From: Rhizobacter terrae
Lineage (GTDB): Bacteria; Pseudomonadota; Gammaproteobacteria; Burkholderiales; Burkholderiaceae_C
Assembly: GCF_003852895.1 (NCBI RefSeq)
Contig: NZ_QUSW01000005.1
Location: 310,001-374,000 of the forward strand
DNA: 64,000 nucleotides
Direction of reading: 5' to 3'
Numbering within the stretch: position 1 is the stretch's first letter; every line of letters starts with the position of its first letter. The position numbers were made by a program, and so were the translations under genes. The notes under the pieces are model-generated. The model was not told the DNA's origin and ran no database searches. It saw nothing but the letters and a program-made list of their open reading frames with translations. Positions 32,410 to 41,369 of this stretch are shown piece by piece.

Positions 32410-33363
32410 TCAACCTTCCAGCGCCTGCCACATCTGGCGGTCGCGGTCGGCGGTCCAGATGCGCGGGTCGGGGTATTGAGTCACCTCGTCGTAGCAGCGC
32501 GTCACGTCGAAGGGCAGGCAGTGGTCGAAGATGACCCAGTGGCCATACTTCGGCTTCAGCGCGGCATGGGTGTCCTTGTAGACGGTGTGGAGGTCCTTGC
32601 CTGCTTTCACGCCGGCCTGCACCGAGGCATGCAGGTCGGCGATGAAGTTGCGCGTGCCGGCCAGTCCCTGCGCCACCTGCTCGGGCGTGGTGAGCGCAGC
32701 GCCGCGGCCGGGCACGAGTGCCGCGGGCTTGAGCGCGGCGATGTTGTCCAGCGTCTGCGGCCAGTCGCGGAAGTAGGCGTCGCCGGCATACGGCGTGGCG
32801 TCGAACTCGACCAGGTCGCCGCAGAAGAGGATGCGCTGCTGCGGCAGCCACGCGACGGTGTCGCCCTTGGTGTGGCCGCGGCCGAGCTGCAGCAGTTGCA
32901 CCTCCAGCCGGCCCAGCCACAGGGTCATCTTGCCGGTGAAGGTCATGGTGGGCCAGGTCAGTCCCGGCGGCACGCTCTGGACATTGCGGAACAGGCGCGG
33001 GAAGCGGCCGATCTCGCTGGCCTTGTCGGCCTCGCCGCGCTCGACGATCAGGTCGCGCGTGTCCTGGCTGGCGATGATGTGCCTGGCGCCATATGCGCTG
33101 GCTCCCAGCACCCGCACCGCGTGGTAGTGGGTCAGCAGCACGTAGTCGATGGGCTTGTCCGTCACCTCGCGGATCCGCCGGATCACGTCCTGAGCCATCA
33201 CCGGGGTAGCCTGCGTGTCCAGCACCAGGACCGAGTCGTCGCCGATGATGATGCCGGTGTTCGGGTCGCCCTCGGCCGTGTAGGCATAGGCGTTCTCCGA
33301 CAGCCGCGTGAAGCTGACCTTCTTTTCTTCCAGGTCGGCTTGGGAGGCGAAGGCTTTGTTCAT
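32410..33363 (-). CDS. MBL-fold metallohydrolase with altered HxHxDH motif
   Basis: A 317-residue beta-lactamase-fold hydrolase. The first metal motif reads 'LLTHYHAVRVLGAS': the two outer His are kept but the Asp-His pair is replaced by Val-Arg. Later ligands 'LGRGHTKGD' and 'ILFCGDLVEF' are conserved. One metal site may therefore be lost or rebuilt. It is the first gene of the homogentisate operon and divergent from the IclR gene, so perhaps a thioesterase/lactonase-like accessory step. The start is the ATG at 33363; a TTG at 33381 is the alternative. Confidence 0.8.
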   Translation of the reverse strand: MNKAFASQADLEEKKVSFTRLSENAYAYTAEGDPNTGIIIGDDSVLVLDTQATPVMAQDVIRRIREVTDKPIDYVLLTHYHAVRVLGASAYGARHIIASQDTRDLIVERGEADKASEIGRFPRLFRNVQSVPPGLTWPTMTFTGKMTLWLGRLEVQLLQLGRGHTKGDTVAWLPQQRILFCGDLVEFDATPYAGDAYFRDWPQTLDNIAALKPAALVPGRGAALTTPEQVAQGLAGTRNFIADLHASVQAGVKAGKDLHTVYKDTHAALKPKYGHWVIFDHCLPFDVTRCYDEVTQYPDPRIWTADRDRQMWQALEG

Positions 33364-33391
33364 GGCGAATGAATTTGGCAATGTGAAAGTT

Positions 33392-33449
33392 GTTTGATCT
33401 TAGTCAGTGCGTTTGATAATGTCGAATGCATTTTGGTAAGTACAAATGC
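33392..33449. promoter_or_regulatory. AT-rich divergent control region with repeats (putative IclR operator)
   Basis: Between the MBL and IclR genes. A direct repeat gtttgat occurs at 33392-33398 and 33411-33417, spaced 19 bp. A dyad gcattt (33428-33433) / aaatgc (33444-33449) follows. The region is clearly AT-richer than its surroundings, as expected for back-to-back promoters. Protein binding is inferred. Confidence 0.4.
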
Positions 33450-33481
33450 GTAAGCCGTGACGAGCGGCAGGGAAGGCAGTG

Positions 33482-34252
33482 ATGGAAGAGAAGGAATCGC
33501 GCGGCATCCAGAGCATCGAGGTGGGTGGGCGCTTGCTGTTGGCGCTGGTCCACCTGGGCCGGCCGGCACCGCTGAAGGACCTGGCGCGCGAGGCGGACAT
33601 GACGCCAGCCAAGGCGCATCCGTACCTCGTGAGCTTCGGCAAGCTGGGGCTGATCGAGCAGGACGCCGCGACCGGCCACTACGGCCTGGGGCCGCTGGCC
33701 CTGCAGGTCGGGCTCATCAGCCTGCAGCAGGTGGACCCCATCAAGCTCGCCTCGGCCGAGCTGCCGGCGCTGGCGCGGGCCATCGGGCAGACCGTGGGCA
33801 TCGCCATCTGGGGCAACCGCGGGCCGACCTTCGTCCGGCTGGAGGAAGGCCCCACCGCCGTGCACGTGAACATGCGCCACGGCACGGTGGTGTCGGTGCG
33901 GGGAACGGCGTCAGGCCGGCTCTTCGCCGCCTTCGCGCCACGCGACCAGGTGATGGAGGCCTTGCGGGCCGAGGCCGGCCACAAGACGGTGAAGATCGAG
34001 CCGGCCTTCGAGGAGCAGCTCACGGCCATCCGCGAGCTGCGCTATGCCAGCATCACCAACGGCACGGTGGCGGGCATCACGGCCATCTCGGCGCCGGTGT
34101 TCAACGGCTTCGGCGAGATGGTGCTGGCCCTCACGGCGATCGGGCCGACGGCGATGCTGGACGAATCCGCCGACGGCGAGGCCGGGCGGCTGCTGGTCGA
34201 ATGCGCGCAGTCGCTGTCACGCCGGCTGGGCGCGCGGCCTCCATCGATGTGA
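33482..34252 (+). CDS. IclR family transcriptional regulator
   Basis: A 256-residue regulator. The N-terminal winged HTH ('LLLALVHLGRPAPLKDLAREADMTPAKAHPYLVSF') precedes a GAF-like IclR effector domain (about 75-250; 'GQTVGIAIWGNRGPTF', 'SGRLFAAFAP', 'YASITNGTVAGITAISAPVF'). It is divergent from the five-gene homogentisate operon and is its probable regulator. GGAAGG precedes ATG 33482; a GTG one codon earlier is possible. Confidence 0.88.
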   Translation: MEEKESRGIQSIEVGGRLLLALVHLGRPAPLKDLAREADMTPAKAHPYLVSFGKLGLIEQDAATGHYGLGPLALQVGLISLQQVDPIKLASAELPALARAIGQTVGIAIWGNRGPTFVRLEEGPTAVHVNMRHGTVVSVRGTASGRLFAAFAPRDQVMEALRAEAGHKTVKIEPAFEEQLTAIRELRYASITNGTVAGITAISAPVFNGFGEMVLALTAIGPTAMLDESADGEAGRLLVECAQSLSRRLGARPPSM

Positions 34253-34352
34253 TGAGACAAGGCCGGCATCCCACACCTTAGGCGTTTGCCGACGCGCCCG
34301 CGGCCCGTAGCATCGGGCGCGTTCAATACGAACGCATCGACCGGGAGACATC

Positions 34353-35267
34353 ATGGCCACGAAGAAGGCAGCGGCGGCGGGCAAAGGCGTGTCGGTCCAC
34401 ATGGGGTTGAACGCGGTGAGTGCCGCGCACTACGGCGGCTGGTCGGGCGAGCTCGCGGCCTGCGAGTTCGACGCCAACGACATGGCGGCCATCGCCAAGT
34501 CCAAGGGCATGAAGTCCACCGTCATGCTCACCAAGAAGGCCACGCGTGCCGGTTTCCTCGCGGCCATCCGGGCGGCGTCCAAGTCGCTCAAGGGCGGCGA
34601 CTTCTTCTTCCTCACCTATTCCGGCCATGGCGGCCAGGTGCCCGACACCAACGGCGACGAGCCCGACAAGCAGGATGAAACCTGGTGCCTGTACGACGGC
34701 CAGCTCATCGACGACGAGCTGTACTTCGAGCTGAGCAAGTTCGCCGCGGGCGTGCGCATCCTGGTGCTCTCTGACAGCTGCCACAGCGGCTCGGTGATCC
34801 GCGACGCGCCGCCCACCGTGGCCATCGTGCCCACCGCCACACCACCGCAGCGGCCCAAGGCCATGCCGCGCAGCGTGTGCCTGCGCACCTACCGCGACAA
34901 CCAGGCCTTCTACGACAAGCTGCAGGCCGACGTTGCCAAGGCGGCGGGCAAGACGGTTGTCGATCCCGACGCCGCGCTGGCGCACGTGGTGGCCAGCGGC
35001 CCGCTCACGACCACCATCGTCAAGGGCTTCGCAGCCTCGGCCATCCTGATTTCAGGCTGCCAGGACAACCAGACCTCCATGGACGGCGACCACAACGGCG
35101 CGTTCACCGAGCAGGTGCTCAACGTGTGGAACAACGGGGGCTTCAAGGGCAACTACGGCACCTTCCATGCGGCCATCCGCTCGCGCATGCCGCCCACGCA
35201 ATCACCCAACCTGTTCACGCTGGGCACGGCCGGCACGTTCCTGACGCAGACGCCGTTCGGCGTCTGA
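34353..35267 (+). CDS. Metacaspase-like caspase-family (C14) protease
   Basis: A 304-residue caspase-fold protein. The catalytic dyad is intact: His92 in 'YSGHGGQ' and Cys143 in 'LSDSCHSG'. Acidic residues after the His ('[13 protein letters not shown]') match the Ca2+-binding loop of type I metacaspases. There is no signal peptide or TM and no extra effector or sensor domain. A GGGAGA ribosome site precedes the ATG. It stands alone between an IclR gene and converging yacG, so its role (stress, cell death or defence) cannot be read from context. Confidence 0.87.
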   Translation: MATKKAAAAGKGVSVHMGLNAVSAAHYGGWSGELAACEFDANDMAAIAKSKGMKSTVMLTKKATRAGFLAAIRAASKSLKGGDFFFLTYSGHGGQVPDTNGDEPDKQDETWCLYDGQLIDDELYFELSKFAAGVRILVLSDSCHSGSVIRDAPPTVAIVPTATPPQRPKAMPRSVCLRTYRDNQAFYDKLQADVAKAAGKTVVDPDAALAHVVASGPLTTTIVKGFAASAILISGCQDNQTSMDGDHNGAFTEQVLNVWNNGGFKGNYGTFHAAIRSRMPPTQSPNLFTLGTAGTFLTQTPFGV

Positions 35268-35281
35268 GGGCGCCTGGGCGT

Positions 35282-35491
35282 TCAATGGGACTTCGGCGGC
35301 GATTCGTCGGCGTCGAGGTCTGCCGTGGTCGGCTTGGATTCGACGCGGTAGCTCTCGCTGGCCCAGGCGCCGAAGTCCACGTTCTTGCAGCGCTCGCTGC
35401 AGAACGGACGGAACTCGTTCTCGGGGCTGTAGAGGCTTTCACCGCCGCAGGTCGGGCAGGTGACGATGCGTTTTTTCGCAGTGATGCCCAT
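35282..35491 (-). CDS. yacG: YacG zinc-binding DNA gyrase inhibitor
   Basis: A 69-residue protein with one zinc site: 'CPTCG' near residue 12 and '[17 protein letters not shown]' near 30. This is the full YacG signature; E. coli YacG binds GyrB. It starts two bases after the zapD stop, in the conserved pilD-coaE-zapD-yacG order. Confidence 0.93.
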   Translation of the reverse strand: MGITAKKRIVTCPTCGGESLYSPENEFRPFCSERCKNVDFGAWASESYRVESKPTTADLDADESPPKSH

Positions 35492-35493
35492 GG

Positions 35494-36249
35494 TCACGCG
35501 CACAGGGTGAGCTCGAAGGTGGTGTCGGCGGTACTGGCCTTGAGCTTGCCCTCGCTGTCGGGCCGCATCAGCCGCACCGAGGCCATCAGCCGGTGGCCGC
35601 TGATCTCCGGGATGAGCCCTTCGTTGCCGGTGATGCGCACGCGCATCAGCAGGTAGGTGCGGCCCGTGGGCAGGCTTTGCTGGTACTGCCCGCCTGCGGC
35701 CACCACCTTGTGCGGCACGCCGGTATCGCGCAGCAGGCCCAGCAGCACGTTCAGCGCCTCGGCCAGCGGCATGAGGCTGCCGATCCACTGCATGAGATCG
35801 GCGCGCCGACGGGCCGCATCGAGCTTCTGCCAGGCGTGGTAGGCCGGCAGGTCGAACTCGCAGGTGCCGCCCGGGATGCTGATGCGGCTGCGGATGCTCA
35901 TCAGCCACTCGTTGGTCGCGAGGTCGTGGCCGGCCTTGCCGGGCAACTGGTTGAGGCGGGTGAAGGCGTGGTCGATCTTGGCGATGGTGGCTTCGAGCGC
36001 GTCTTCGGCGATGGCCGGATTGCCGCGGTAGCCGATGTAGGCGCTCTTCTTGGACTCCAGGTCCTTGAGCAGGTCGGCCTTGAGGTCGGCACGCGAGGCC
36101 ACGTCGATGATCTCGAAGATGGTGGCCAGCGCGAAGTGGTGGTCGACCGCGGTCTCGCGTGGAATCAGCTGGCCCAGGCGGTCGAACAGGTGCTCGAGCC
36201 GCAGCATGGTGCGGATGCTTTCGTTGAAGGGATACTCGTACAGGACCAA
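35494..36249 (-). CDS. zapD: Cell division protein ZapD
   Basis: A 251-residue FtsZ-bundling Z-ring protein, beginning '[24 protein letters not shown]' as in the family. The only start matching the family N-terminus is TTG at 36249, with GAGGGTG upstream; the frame is open further but without similarity. The second domain is beta-rich ('[13 protein letters not shown]'). It is upstream of yacG in one transcript. Confidence 0.93.
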   Translation of the reverse strand: MVLYEYPFNESIRTMLRLEHLFDRLGQLIPRETAVDHHFALATIFEIIDVASRADLKADLLKDLESKKSAYIGYRGNPAIAEDALEATIAKIDHAFTRLNQLPGKAGHDLATNEWLMSIRSRISIPGGTCEFDLPAYHAWQKLDAARRRADLMQWIGSLMPLAEALNVLLGLLRDTGVPHKVVAAGGQYQQSLPTGRTYLLMRVRITGNEGLIPEISGHRLMASVRLMRPDSEGKLKASTADTTFELTLCA

Positions 36250-36358
36250 TCGGACACCCTCGGAATGGAGCCGCTCGCGGCGCGCAAGGCAGTGCGAGTG
36301 GGAATGGGGCCCGATTGTTCCACAGGGTGCGGGCCCAGGCCGGGCCGGTTGCCCTGAT

Positions 36359-36964
36359 TCACTCAGGGATGCACCAGTGCCTCCACAGGGCCGCGACCTC
36401 CGCGGCCAGTTGCTCGAGCGTGAGGCCATCGTTGAGGATCACGCCGTCGGCGGCGGCCAGGCGCTGCTCGCGCGTGGCCTGGTTGGCAATGGCCTGGCGC
36501 ACGGCGGACTCCGTCCAGCCGGAGCGCTGCATCACCCGCCGCACCTGGGTCTCGACGCTGCAGTCGACGACGAGCACGCGGTCGACGATGGCGCGCCAGC
36601 GGCCGGACTCGACCAGCAGCGGCACGTCGAACACCTTCACGGGTGACGCACTGGTCTCGGCTTCGCGCTTCGTCTCGATGCCGATGAGCGGGTGCAGGAT
36701 GCCTTCGAGCCGCTTGCGGGCCGTGGGCTCGCTGAAGGCGAGGGCGCGCATGCGCTCGCGATCCATCGCGCCGGTGGCATCGATGAACTCGTTGCCGAAC
36801 TGCTCGCGGATGCTCGCGATGGCGCCGCCGCCGGGCAGCGTGAGCCGCCGGGCGATCGCGTCGGAGTCGATGATGGCCGCGCCGTGCGAGGCCATCAGGC
36901 CGGCCACGGTGCTCTTGCCGCTGCCGATGCCGCCGGTGAGGCCGATCCGAAGGGGACGCGTCAT
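36359..36964 (-). CDS. coaE: Dephospho-CoA kinase
   Basis: A 201-residue P-loop kinase catalysing the last step of CoA synthesis. The Walker A 'GLTGGIGSGKST' is at the N-terminus, followed by 'IIDSDAIAR' and the CoA-domain helix region 'PLIGIETKREAE'. The ATG at 36964 is preferred over GTG 36970. It follows pilD by 19 bases. Confidence 0.95.
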   Translation of the reverse strand: MTRPLRIGLTGGIGSGKSTVAGLMASHGAAIIDSDAIARRLTLPGGGAIASIREQFGNEFIDATGAMDRERMRALAFSEPTARKRLEGILHPLIGIETKREAETSASPVKVFDVPLLVESGRWRAIVDRVLVVDCSVETQVRRVMQRSGWTESAVRQAIANQATREQRLAAADGVILNDGLTLEQLAAEVAALWRHWCIPE

Positions 36965-36983
36965 GGACACGGCCGAAGCGGCG

Positions 36984-37913
36984 TCAGTAGCCGGACCAGC
37001 CCAGCCAGTCGAGGACGGTGGCCTCGCCGATGAACATCATCACCAGCCCGCCCCCGGCCAGGTAGGGGCCGAAGGGAATGTGCTGGTCGGAACGCACCCT
37101 CATGATGATGCCGACCACTGCGCCGACGATCGAGGCTGCCAGCACCACCGGCAGCAGCATCTTCCAGCCCAGCCAGGCGCCGAGGGCGGCCAGCAGCTTG
37201 AAGTCGCCGTAGCCCATGCCTTCCTTGCCGCGCGTGAGCTTGAAGAGCCAGTAGACCGACCACAGCGACATGTAGCCGCCGATGGCGCCCCACAGGGCTT
37301 CCTTCAGCGGGATCGTCAGCCCGAACATCGCCAGCAGAAGACCGGCCCACATCAGCGGCAAGGTGAGCTGGTCCGGCAGGATCTGGATGTCGATATCGAT
37401 GAAGGTCATCGCGATGAGCGCGGCCACGAAGCCGCACCACGCCAGCGCCACGGGCTGCGTGCCGACGTGCCAGGCGGTGGCCGCGAACAGGAGACCGGTG
37501 GCGGCCTCGATGATCGGATAGCGCTTCGAGATGGGCGTCTTGCAGGCGGCGCACTTGCCGCCCAGCCGCAGGTAGCCCGCGACGGGCACGTTCTCATGCC
37601 AGCGCAGCTGGTGCCCGCAGGACGGGCAACGCGAGGCTGGCGTCACCAGGTTGAGCTTGGGCAGCGCCTCCAGCTCCTTGGTGAGCGCCTTGGCCGTCTC
37701 GCGCTGCGCGGCGGGTGGGTCGTCCTTGCGGCGGAACACCCGGCGCCACGCGTCGTCGTCGGACAGGCTCATGGACACGAAGTCCGCCCACCAGTCGCGC
37801 TCCATCATGATCGGCATGCGGTGGATCACCACATTCAGGAAGCTGCCGATGCACAGCCCCAGGAGGCCGAGCACCCAGGGGGAGAGGAGTATTTGCTGGA
37901 GTTCCGGGGTCAA
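36984..37913 (-). CDS. pilD: Type IV prepilin peptidase / N-methyltransferase
   Basis: A 309-residue polytopic enzyme. The cytoplasmic zinc loop has paired 'CPSCGH' and 'CAACKTP'. Aspartyl-protease residues lie in 'FIDIDIQILPD' and 'GMGYGDFKLLAALG'. It cleaves and methylates type IV pilins. The start appears to be TTG at 37913, overlapping the pilC stop; no ATG precedes the first TM helix. Confidence 0.94.
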   Translation of the reverse strand: MTPELQQILLSPWVLGLLGLCIGSFLNVVIHRMPIMMERDWWADFVSMSLSDDDAWRRVFRRKDDPPAAQRETAKALTKELEALPKLNLVTPASRCPSCGHQLRWHENVPVAGYLRLGGKCAACKTPISKRYPIIEAATGLLFAATAWHVGTQPVALAWCGFVAALIAMTFIDIDIQILPDQLTLPLMWAGLLLAMFGLTIPLKEALWGAIGGYMSLWSVYWLFKLTRGKEGMGYGDFKLLAALGAWLGWKMLLPVVLAASIVGAVVGIIMRVRSDQHIPFGPYLAGGGLVMMFIGEATVLDWLGWSGY

Positions 37914-39136
37914 ACCACGGCCCCGAGCTTGAAGATCGGAAGGTACATCGACACGACGATACCGCCGATGAGCACGCCCAGGACCACGATGATGAAGGGC
38001 TCCATCAGGCTGGAAAGCCCCTTCACAGCCTCGTCCACCTCGTCTTCATAGAACTCGGCTGCCTTGCCCAGCATCGCGTCCAGCGAACCGGATTCTTCGC
38101 CGATGGCACACATCTGCAGCACCATGGTGGGGAACACGCCGGTGGTCTGCATGGAGGTGGTGAGCGCGGAGCCGGTGGAGACGTCCTTCTGGATCTGCTC
38201 AGTCGCTTCGGCAAACACGGCATTGCCCGAAGCTCCGCCCACGGAATCCAGGGCTTCCACCAAAGGCACGCCAGCGGCGAACATCGTCGACAGGGTACGG
38301 GTCCAACGTGCCACGGTGGACTTGTACACCAAGTCACCAAACACCGGAATTTTCAGCAGCAGGCGATCCATGGCCTTCTGCATCTTCTCGGAGCGTCGCC
38401 AAGACTGCATGAAGAAATAGGTGCCACCGATCAGGACGCCAAAGATCAGGTACCAGAATTTGACGAAAAACTCCGACATGCCGATCACGAACAGAGTGGG
38501 CGCGGGGAGGTCGGCGCCAAAGGAGGTGAACACGTCCTTGAATGCCGGAATCACGAAGATCATGATGACCGCGAGCACTACAAAAGCCACCACCAGGACC
38601 GCGACTGGATAGATCAAGGCGGACTTGATCTTGTTCTTGATGGCCATCGTCTTTTCCTGGTAGATGGCCAGACGATCCAGCAGCTGTTCAAGAATGCCGC
38701 CTGCCTCGCCCGCTTCGACGAGGTTGCAGTACAGCGCGTCAAAGTACAACGGGTGCTTTCGGAAGGACGACGAAAGGCTGGTACCCGTCTCCACGTCGCT
38801 GCGGATGTCGGTCAGCAGCTTGGTCACGCGCGGGTTGGTGCTGCCGCGCGCCACGATGTCGAAGGCCTGGATCAGCGGCACGCCAGCTTTCATCATGGTC
38901 GCCAGCTGGCGGGTGAAGATGGCAATGTCCTTCTGCTTGATGGAACTGCCGCCGCTCACTCGGCGCTTCTTCACCTTGGTGATGAGGATGCCCTGGCGAC
39001 GCAGGCTCGCGCTGACCATGGCCTCGCCGCCGGCACGCATCTCTCCGCGTACGACCTTGCCGTTCTTGTCCTTGCCTTCCCACTCGAAGACAATTTCCTT
39101 GACGTTCTGTTGTTTCGCGGCTATCGCAGTCGCCAT
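37910..39136 (-). CDS. pilC: Type IV pilus inner-membrane platform protein PilC
   Basis: A 408-residue GspF-family protein with two T2SSF domains. The first contains 'FTRQLATMMKAGVPLIQAFDIVARG', the second 'WTRTLSTMFAAGVPLVEALDSVGGA', and three TM helices lie at about 175-195, 220-245 and 380-400. It is the platform on which the PilB motor assembles pilin. It ends overlapping pilD. Confidence 0.95.
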   Translation of the reverse strand: MATAIAAKQQNVKEIVFEWEGKDKNGKVVRGEMRAGGEAMVSASLRRQGILITKVKKRRVSGGSSIKQKDIAIFTRQLATMMKAGVPLIQAFDIVARGSTNPRVTKLLTDIRSDVETGTSLSSSFRKHPLYFDALYCNLVEAGEAGGILEQLLDRLAIYQEKTMAIKNKIKSALIYPVAVLVVAFVVLAVIMIFVIPAFKDVFTSFGADLPAPTLFVIGMSEFFVKFWYLIFGVLIGGTYFFMQSWRRSEKMQKAMDRLLLKIPVFGDLVYKSTVARWTRTLSTMFAAGVPLVEALDSVGGASGNAVFAEATEQIQKDVSTGSALTTSMQTTGVFPTMVLQMCAIGEESGSLDAMLGKAAEFYEDEVDEAVKGLSSLMEPFIIVVLGVLIGGIVVSMYLPIFKLGAVV

Positions 39137-39197
39137 AGTGCCTCCGAGGAACCCGTTCCCCGCCCCAAAGCTGTCGAATGGTTGAATGTCGTCGCGG

Positions 39198-40922
39198 TCA
39201 TTCGTTGGTGACCGAGATCACTTCCTCGAGGGTGGTCACGCCCAGCTTGACCTTGACCAGACCCGACTGCCGCAGATCCCGCACGTTTTCGCGCTGCGCC
39301 TGGGCTGCGATGTCCATGGCTGTTCCCTCGGACAGGATGATGCGCTGAATTTCCTCGCTGATGGGCATCACTTGGTAAATGCCGACCCGGCCCTTGTAGC
39401 CGTTGCTGCAGGCCGAGCAGCCGACGGCGCGGTACGGGCGCCAGCTGCCGTCGAGGTCGGTTTCCTGGTAGCCCGCGCGCAGGAGCGCCTCGCGAGGGTA
39501 GTCGGCCTGCTGCTTGCACAGTTCGCACAGCTTGCGCGCCAGGCGCTGGGCGGTGATGAGCAGCACGCTGGAGGCGATGTTGAATGGCGCCACGCCCATG
39601 TTCAGCAAGCGCGTGAGTGTGGTGGGCCCGTCGTTGGTGTGCAGCGTGGACATCACCATGTGGCCCGTCTGGGCCGCCTTGATGGCGATGTCGGCGGTTT
39701 CCAGGTCGCGAATTTCGCCGACCATGATCACGTCCGGATCCTGGCGCAGGAATGACTTGAGCGCGGCCGAGAAGCTCAGGCCCGCCTTGTCGTTCACGTT
39801 GACCTGGTTGATGCCCGGCAGGTTGATTTCGGCCGGGTCCTCCACGGTCGAGATGTTGACGCCCGGCTGGTTCAGGATGTTCAGGCAGGTGTACAGCGAC
39901 ACCGTCTTGCCCGAACCCGTGGGGCCGGTCACGAGGATCATGCCGTAGGGCCGCTGGATGGCGCTCAGCAGACGATCCTTCTCCTGCTTCTCGTAGCCCA
40001 GCGCGTCGATGCCCAGCTTGGCGCTGGACGGGTCCAGGATACGGATCACGATCTTCTCGCCGAACAGCGTGGGCAGCGTGCTGACGCGGAAGTCGATGGC
40101 CTTGCTGCCGAACTTCAGCTTCATGCGGCCGTCCTGCGGCACGCGTTTTTCGGCGATGTCCAGCCGCGAGATGACCTTGATGCGCGAAGCCAGCTTGTCC
40201 TTGATGGCAATCGGTGGCTGGGTGATCTCTCGCAATTCACCGTCGATGCGAAAGCGCACGCGGTAGTGGTATTCGTAGGGTTCGAAGTGCAGGTCGGATG
40301 CGCGCGCGTTGATCGCGTCGATCAGCATCTTCTGCAGGAAGCGAACGACCGGTGCGTCCTCGACGTCGGCCGACTGGGCCTCGGGCTGCTCCGTCGTGGT
40401 GACGTCATCGGTGACGTCGAACTCGAAGTCGCCCGACGCCATCGACTCCAGCGTCTCGGTGGCCGTCGTGCCGGCGTTCTCGAGGATCTTCGACAGCTTG
40501 TCGTGTTCGACGATCACCCACTCGGGCGAAAGTTGCGTGGCGAACTTGATGCGCTCGACCGCTTCCTGGTCGGTAGGATCGGACGCACCGATGAACAGCC
40601 GGTTGCCGCGCTTGCCCAGCACCACCACGTGGTACTGCGCGGCCAGCTTGTTCTCGATGATGTTCTTCGGCAGCTTCTGCGAATCGACCGCATTCAGGTC
40701 CAGCAGCGGAAGCGCCAGGGCGCCAGCCAGGGTGTGCGCGAGGTCGGATGCATTGATGGCCCCCGAGCCGATCACTGCGCTGACGAAGTTGCCCTTCTTG
40801 TCCTTGGCAACGGTCTTGACCAACTCTTCTGCCGCCTTGGCGTTGAGCTTGCCCGCGTTGACGAGCACGCGGGCCACGCCGGTCAGCGAGGAGTGAGGTG
40901 TGTCGGTAGTGAGGGTGTCCAC
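39198..40922 (-). CDS. pilB: Type IV pilus assembly ATPase PilB
   Basis: A 574-residue GspE-family hexameric ATPase. It has an N-terminal T2SSE_N (MshE-type) domain, Walker A 'GPTGSGKTVSLYTCL', Asp and His boxes, Walker B 'LRQDPDVIMVGEIRD' and a zinc tetracysteine ('CELC' and 'CSAC'). It drives pilus extension. The start is GTG at 40922, as the family N-terminus begins there. MshE-type N-domains can bind c-di-GMP, relevant to the two GGDEF proteins in this window (inference). Confidence 0.95.
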   Translation of the reverse strand: MDTLTTDTPHSSLTGVARVLVNAGKLNAKAAEELVKTVAKDKKGNFVSAVIGSGAINASDLAHTLAGALALPLLDLNAVDSQKLPKNIIENKLAAQYHVVVLGKRGNRLFIGASDPTDQEAVERIKFATQLSPEWVIVEHDKLSKILENAGTTATETLESMASGDFEFDVTDDVTTTEQPEAQSADVEDAPVVRFLQKMLIDAINARASDLHFEPYEYHYRVRFRIDGELREITQPPIAIKDKLASRIKVISRLDIAEKRVPQDGRMKLKFGSKAIDFRVSTLPTLFGEKIVIRILDPSSAKLGIDALGYEKQEKDRLLSAIQRPYGMILVTGPTGSGKTVSLYTCLNILNQPGVNISTVEDPAEINLPGINQVNVNDKAGLSFSAALKSFLRQDPDVIMVGEIRDLETADIAIKAAQTGHMVMSTLHTNDGPTTLTRLLNMGVAPFNIASSVLLITAQRLARKLCELCKQQADYPREALLRAGYQETDLDGSWRPYRAVGCSACSNGYKGRVGIYQVMPISEEIQRIILSEGTAMDIAAQAQRENVRDLRQSGLVKVKLGVTTLEEVISVTNE

Positions 40923-41238
40923 GGTGCTGCCTGGATGTGCTCAAGCCGCGCGGTCAGGCGCGGCCGTGAAGACAACAGGGTAGGCCATGGCGAGAGAAAA
41001 CGCCACGGCAGGCTGGGCGCGGTGCGTGCCAGCAGCGCAAATTCGGGACACTGAGTGTTCACTCCACGGTTACAACCGCCGCATGATCGCCGAATGTTCA
41101 GGTACTGTAAATCTCGTGAATACGCGCACCTTGCCAACTTTTCACGCACACATCGCCTGAAAGCTTGACACACAAGGCTTCCTGCAGAGAGGAAACAAAG
41201 TGCAAGGCGTGCGGAAAAAGGAGAGGAAGAAAGAAGAC
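40923..41238. other. 316-bp non-coding interval upstream of pilB
   Basis: The interval between pilB and tRNA-Pro holds no convincing gene. Its middle (41040-41200) is AT-richer and must contain the pilB promoter. A TGGCAC that could be half of a sigma-54 element occurs on the minus strand near 41028-41033 but has no matching TTGC half 5 bases on. The pyrimidine-rich minus-strand tract after the tRNA may help end its transcript. Confidence 0.5.
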
Positions 41239-41315
41239 TGGTCGGGGTGAGAGGATTCGAACCTCCGGCCTCTACGTCCCGAACGTAGCGCTCTACCAGG
41301 CTAAGCTACACCCCG
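41239..41315 (-). tRNA. tRNA-Pro(CGG)
   Basis: A 77-nt minus-strand cloverleaf with encoded CCA. The acceptor stem CGGGGTG pairs with CACCCCG. Anticodon loop TTCGGGA gives anticodon CGG (codon CCG). The T-loop GGTTCGAATCC is canonical. It lies 54 bases downstream of the ispB stop on the same strand and may be processed from the ispB transcript. Confidence 0.97.
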
Positions 41316-41369
41316 ATTTTTGAGGGCGCCGCGAACGCAGCGCCTGTCGATTTCAGCGCGGCGGACGAC

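Noticed and set aside
41028-41045. Sigma-54 promoter of pilB
   Set aside because: A TGGCAC half is present on the minus strand, but no TTGC[AT] follows at the required spacing.
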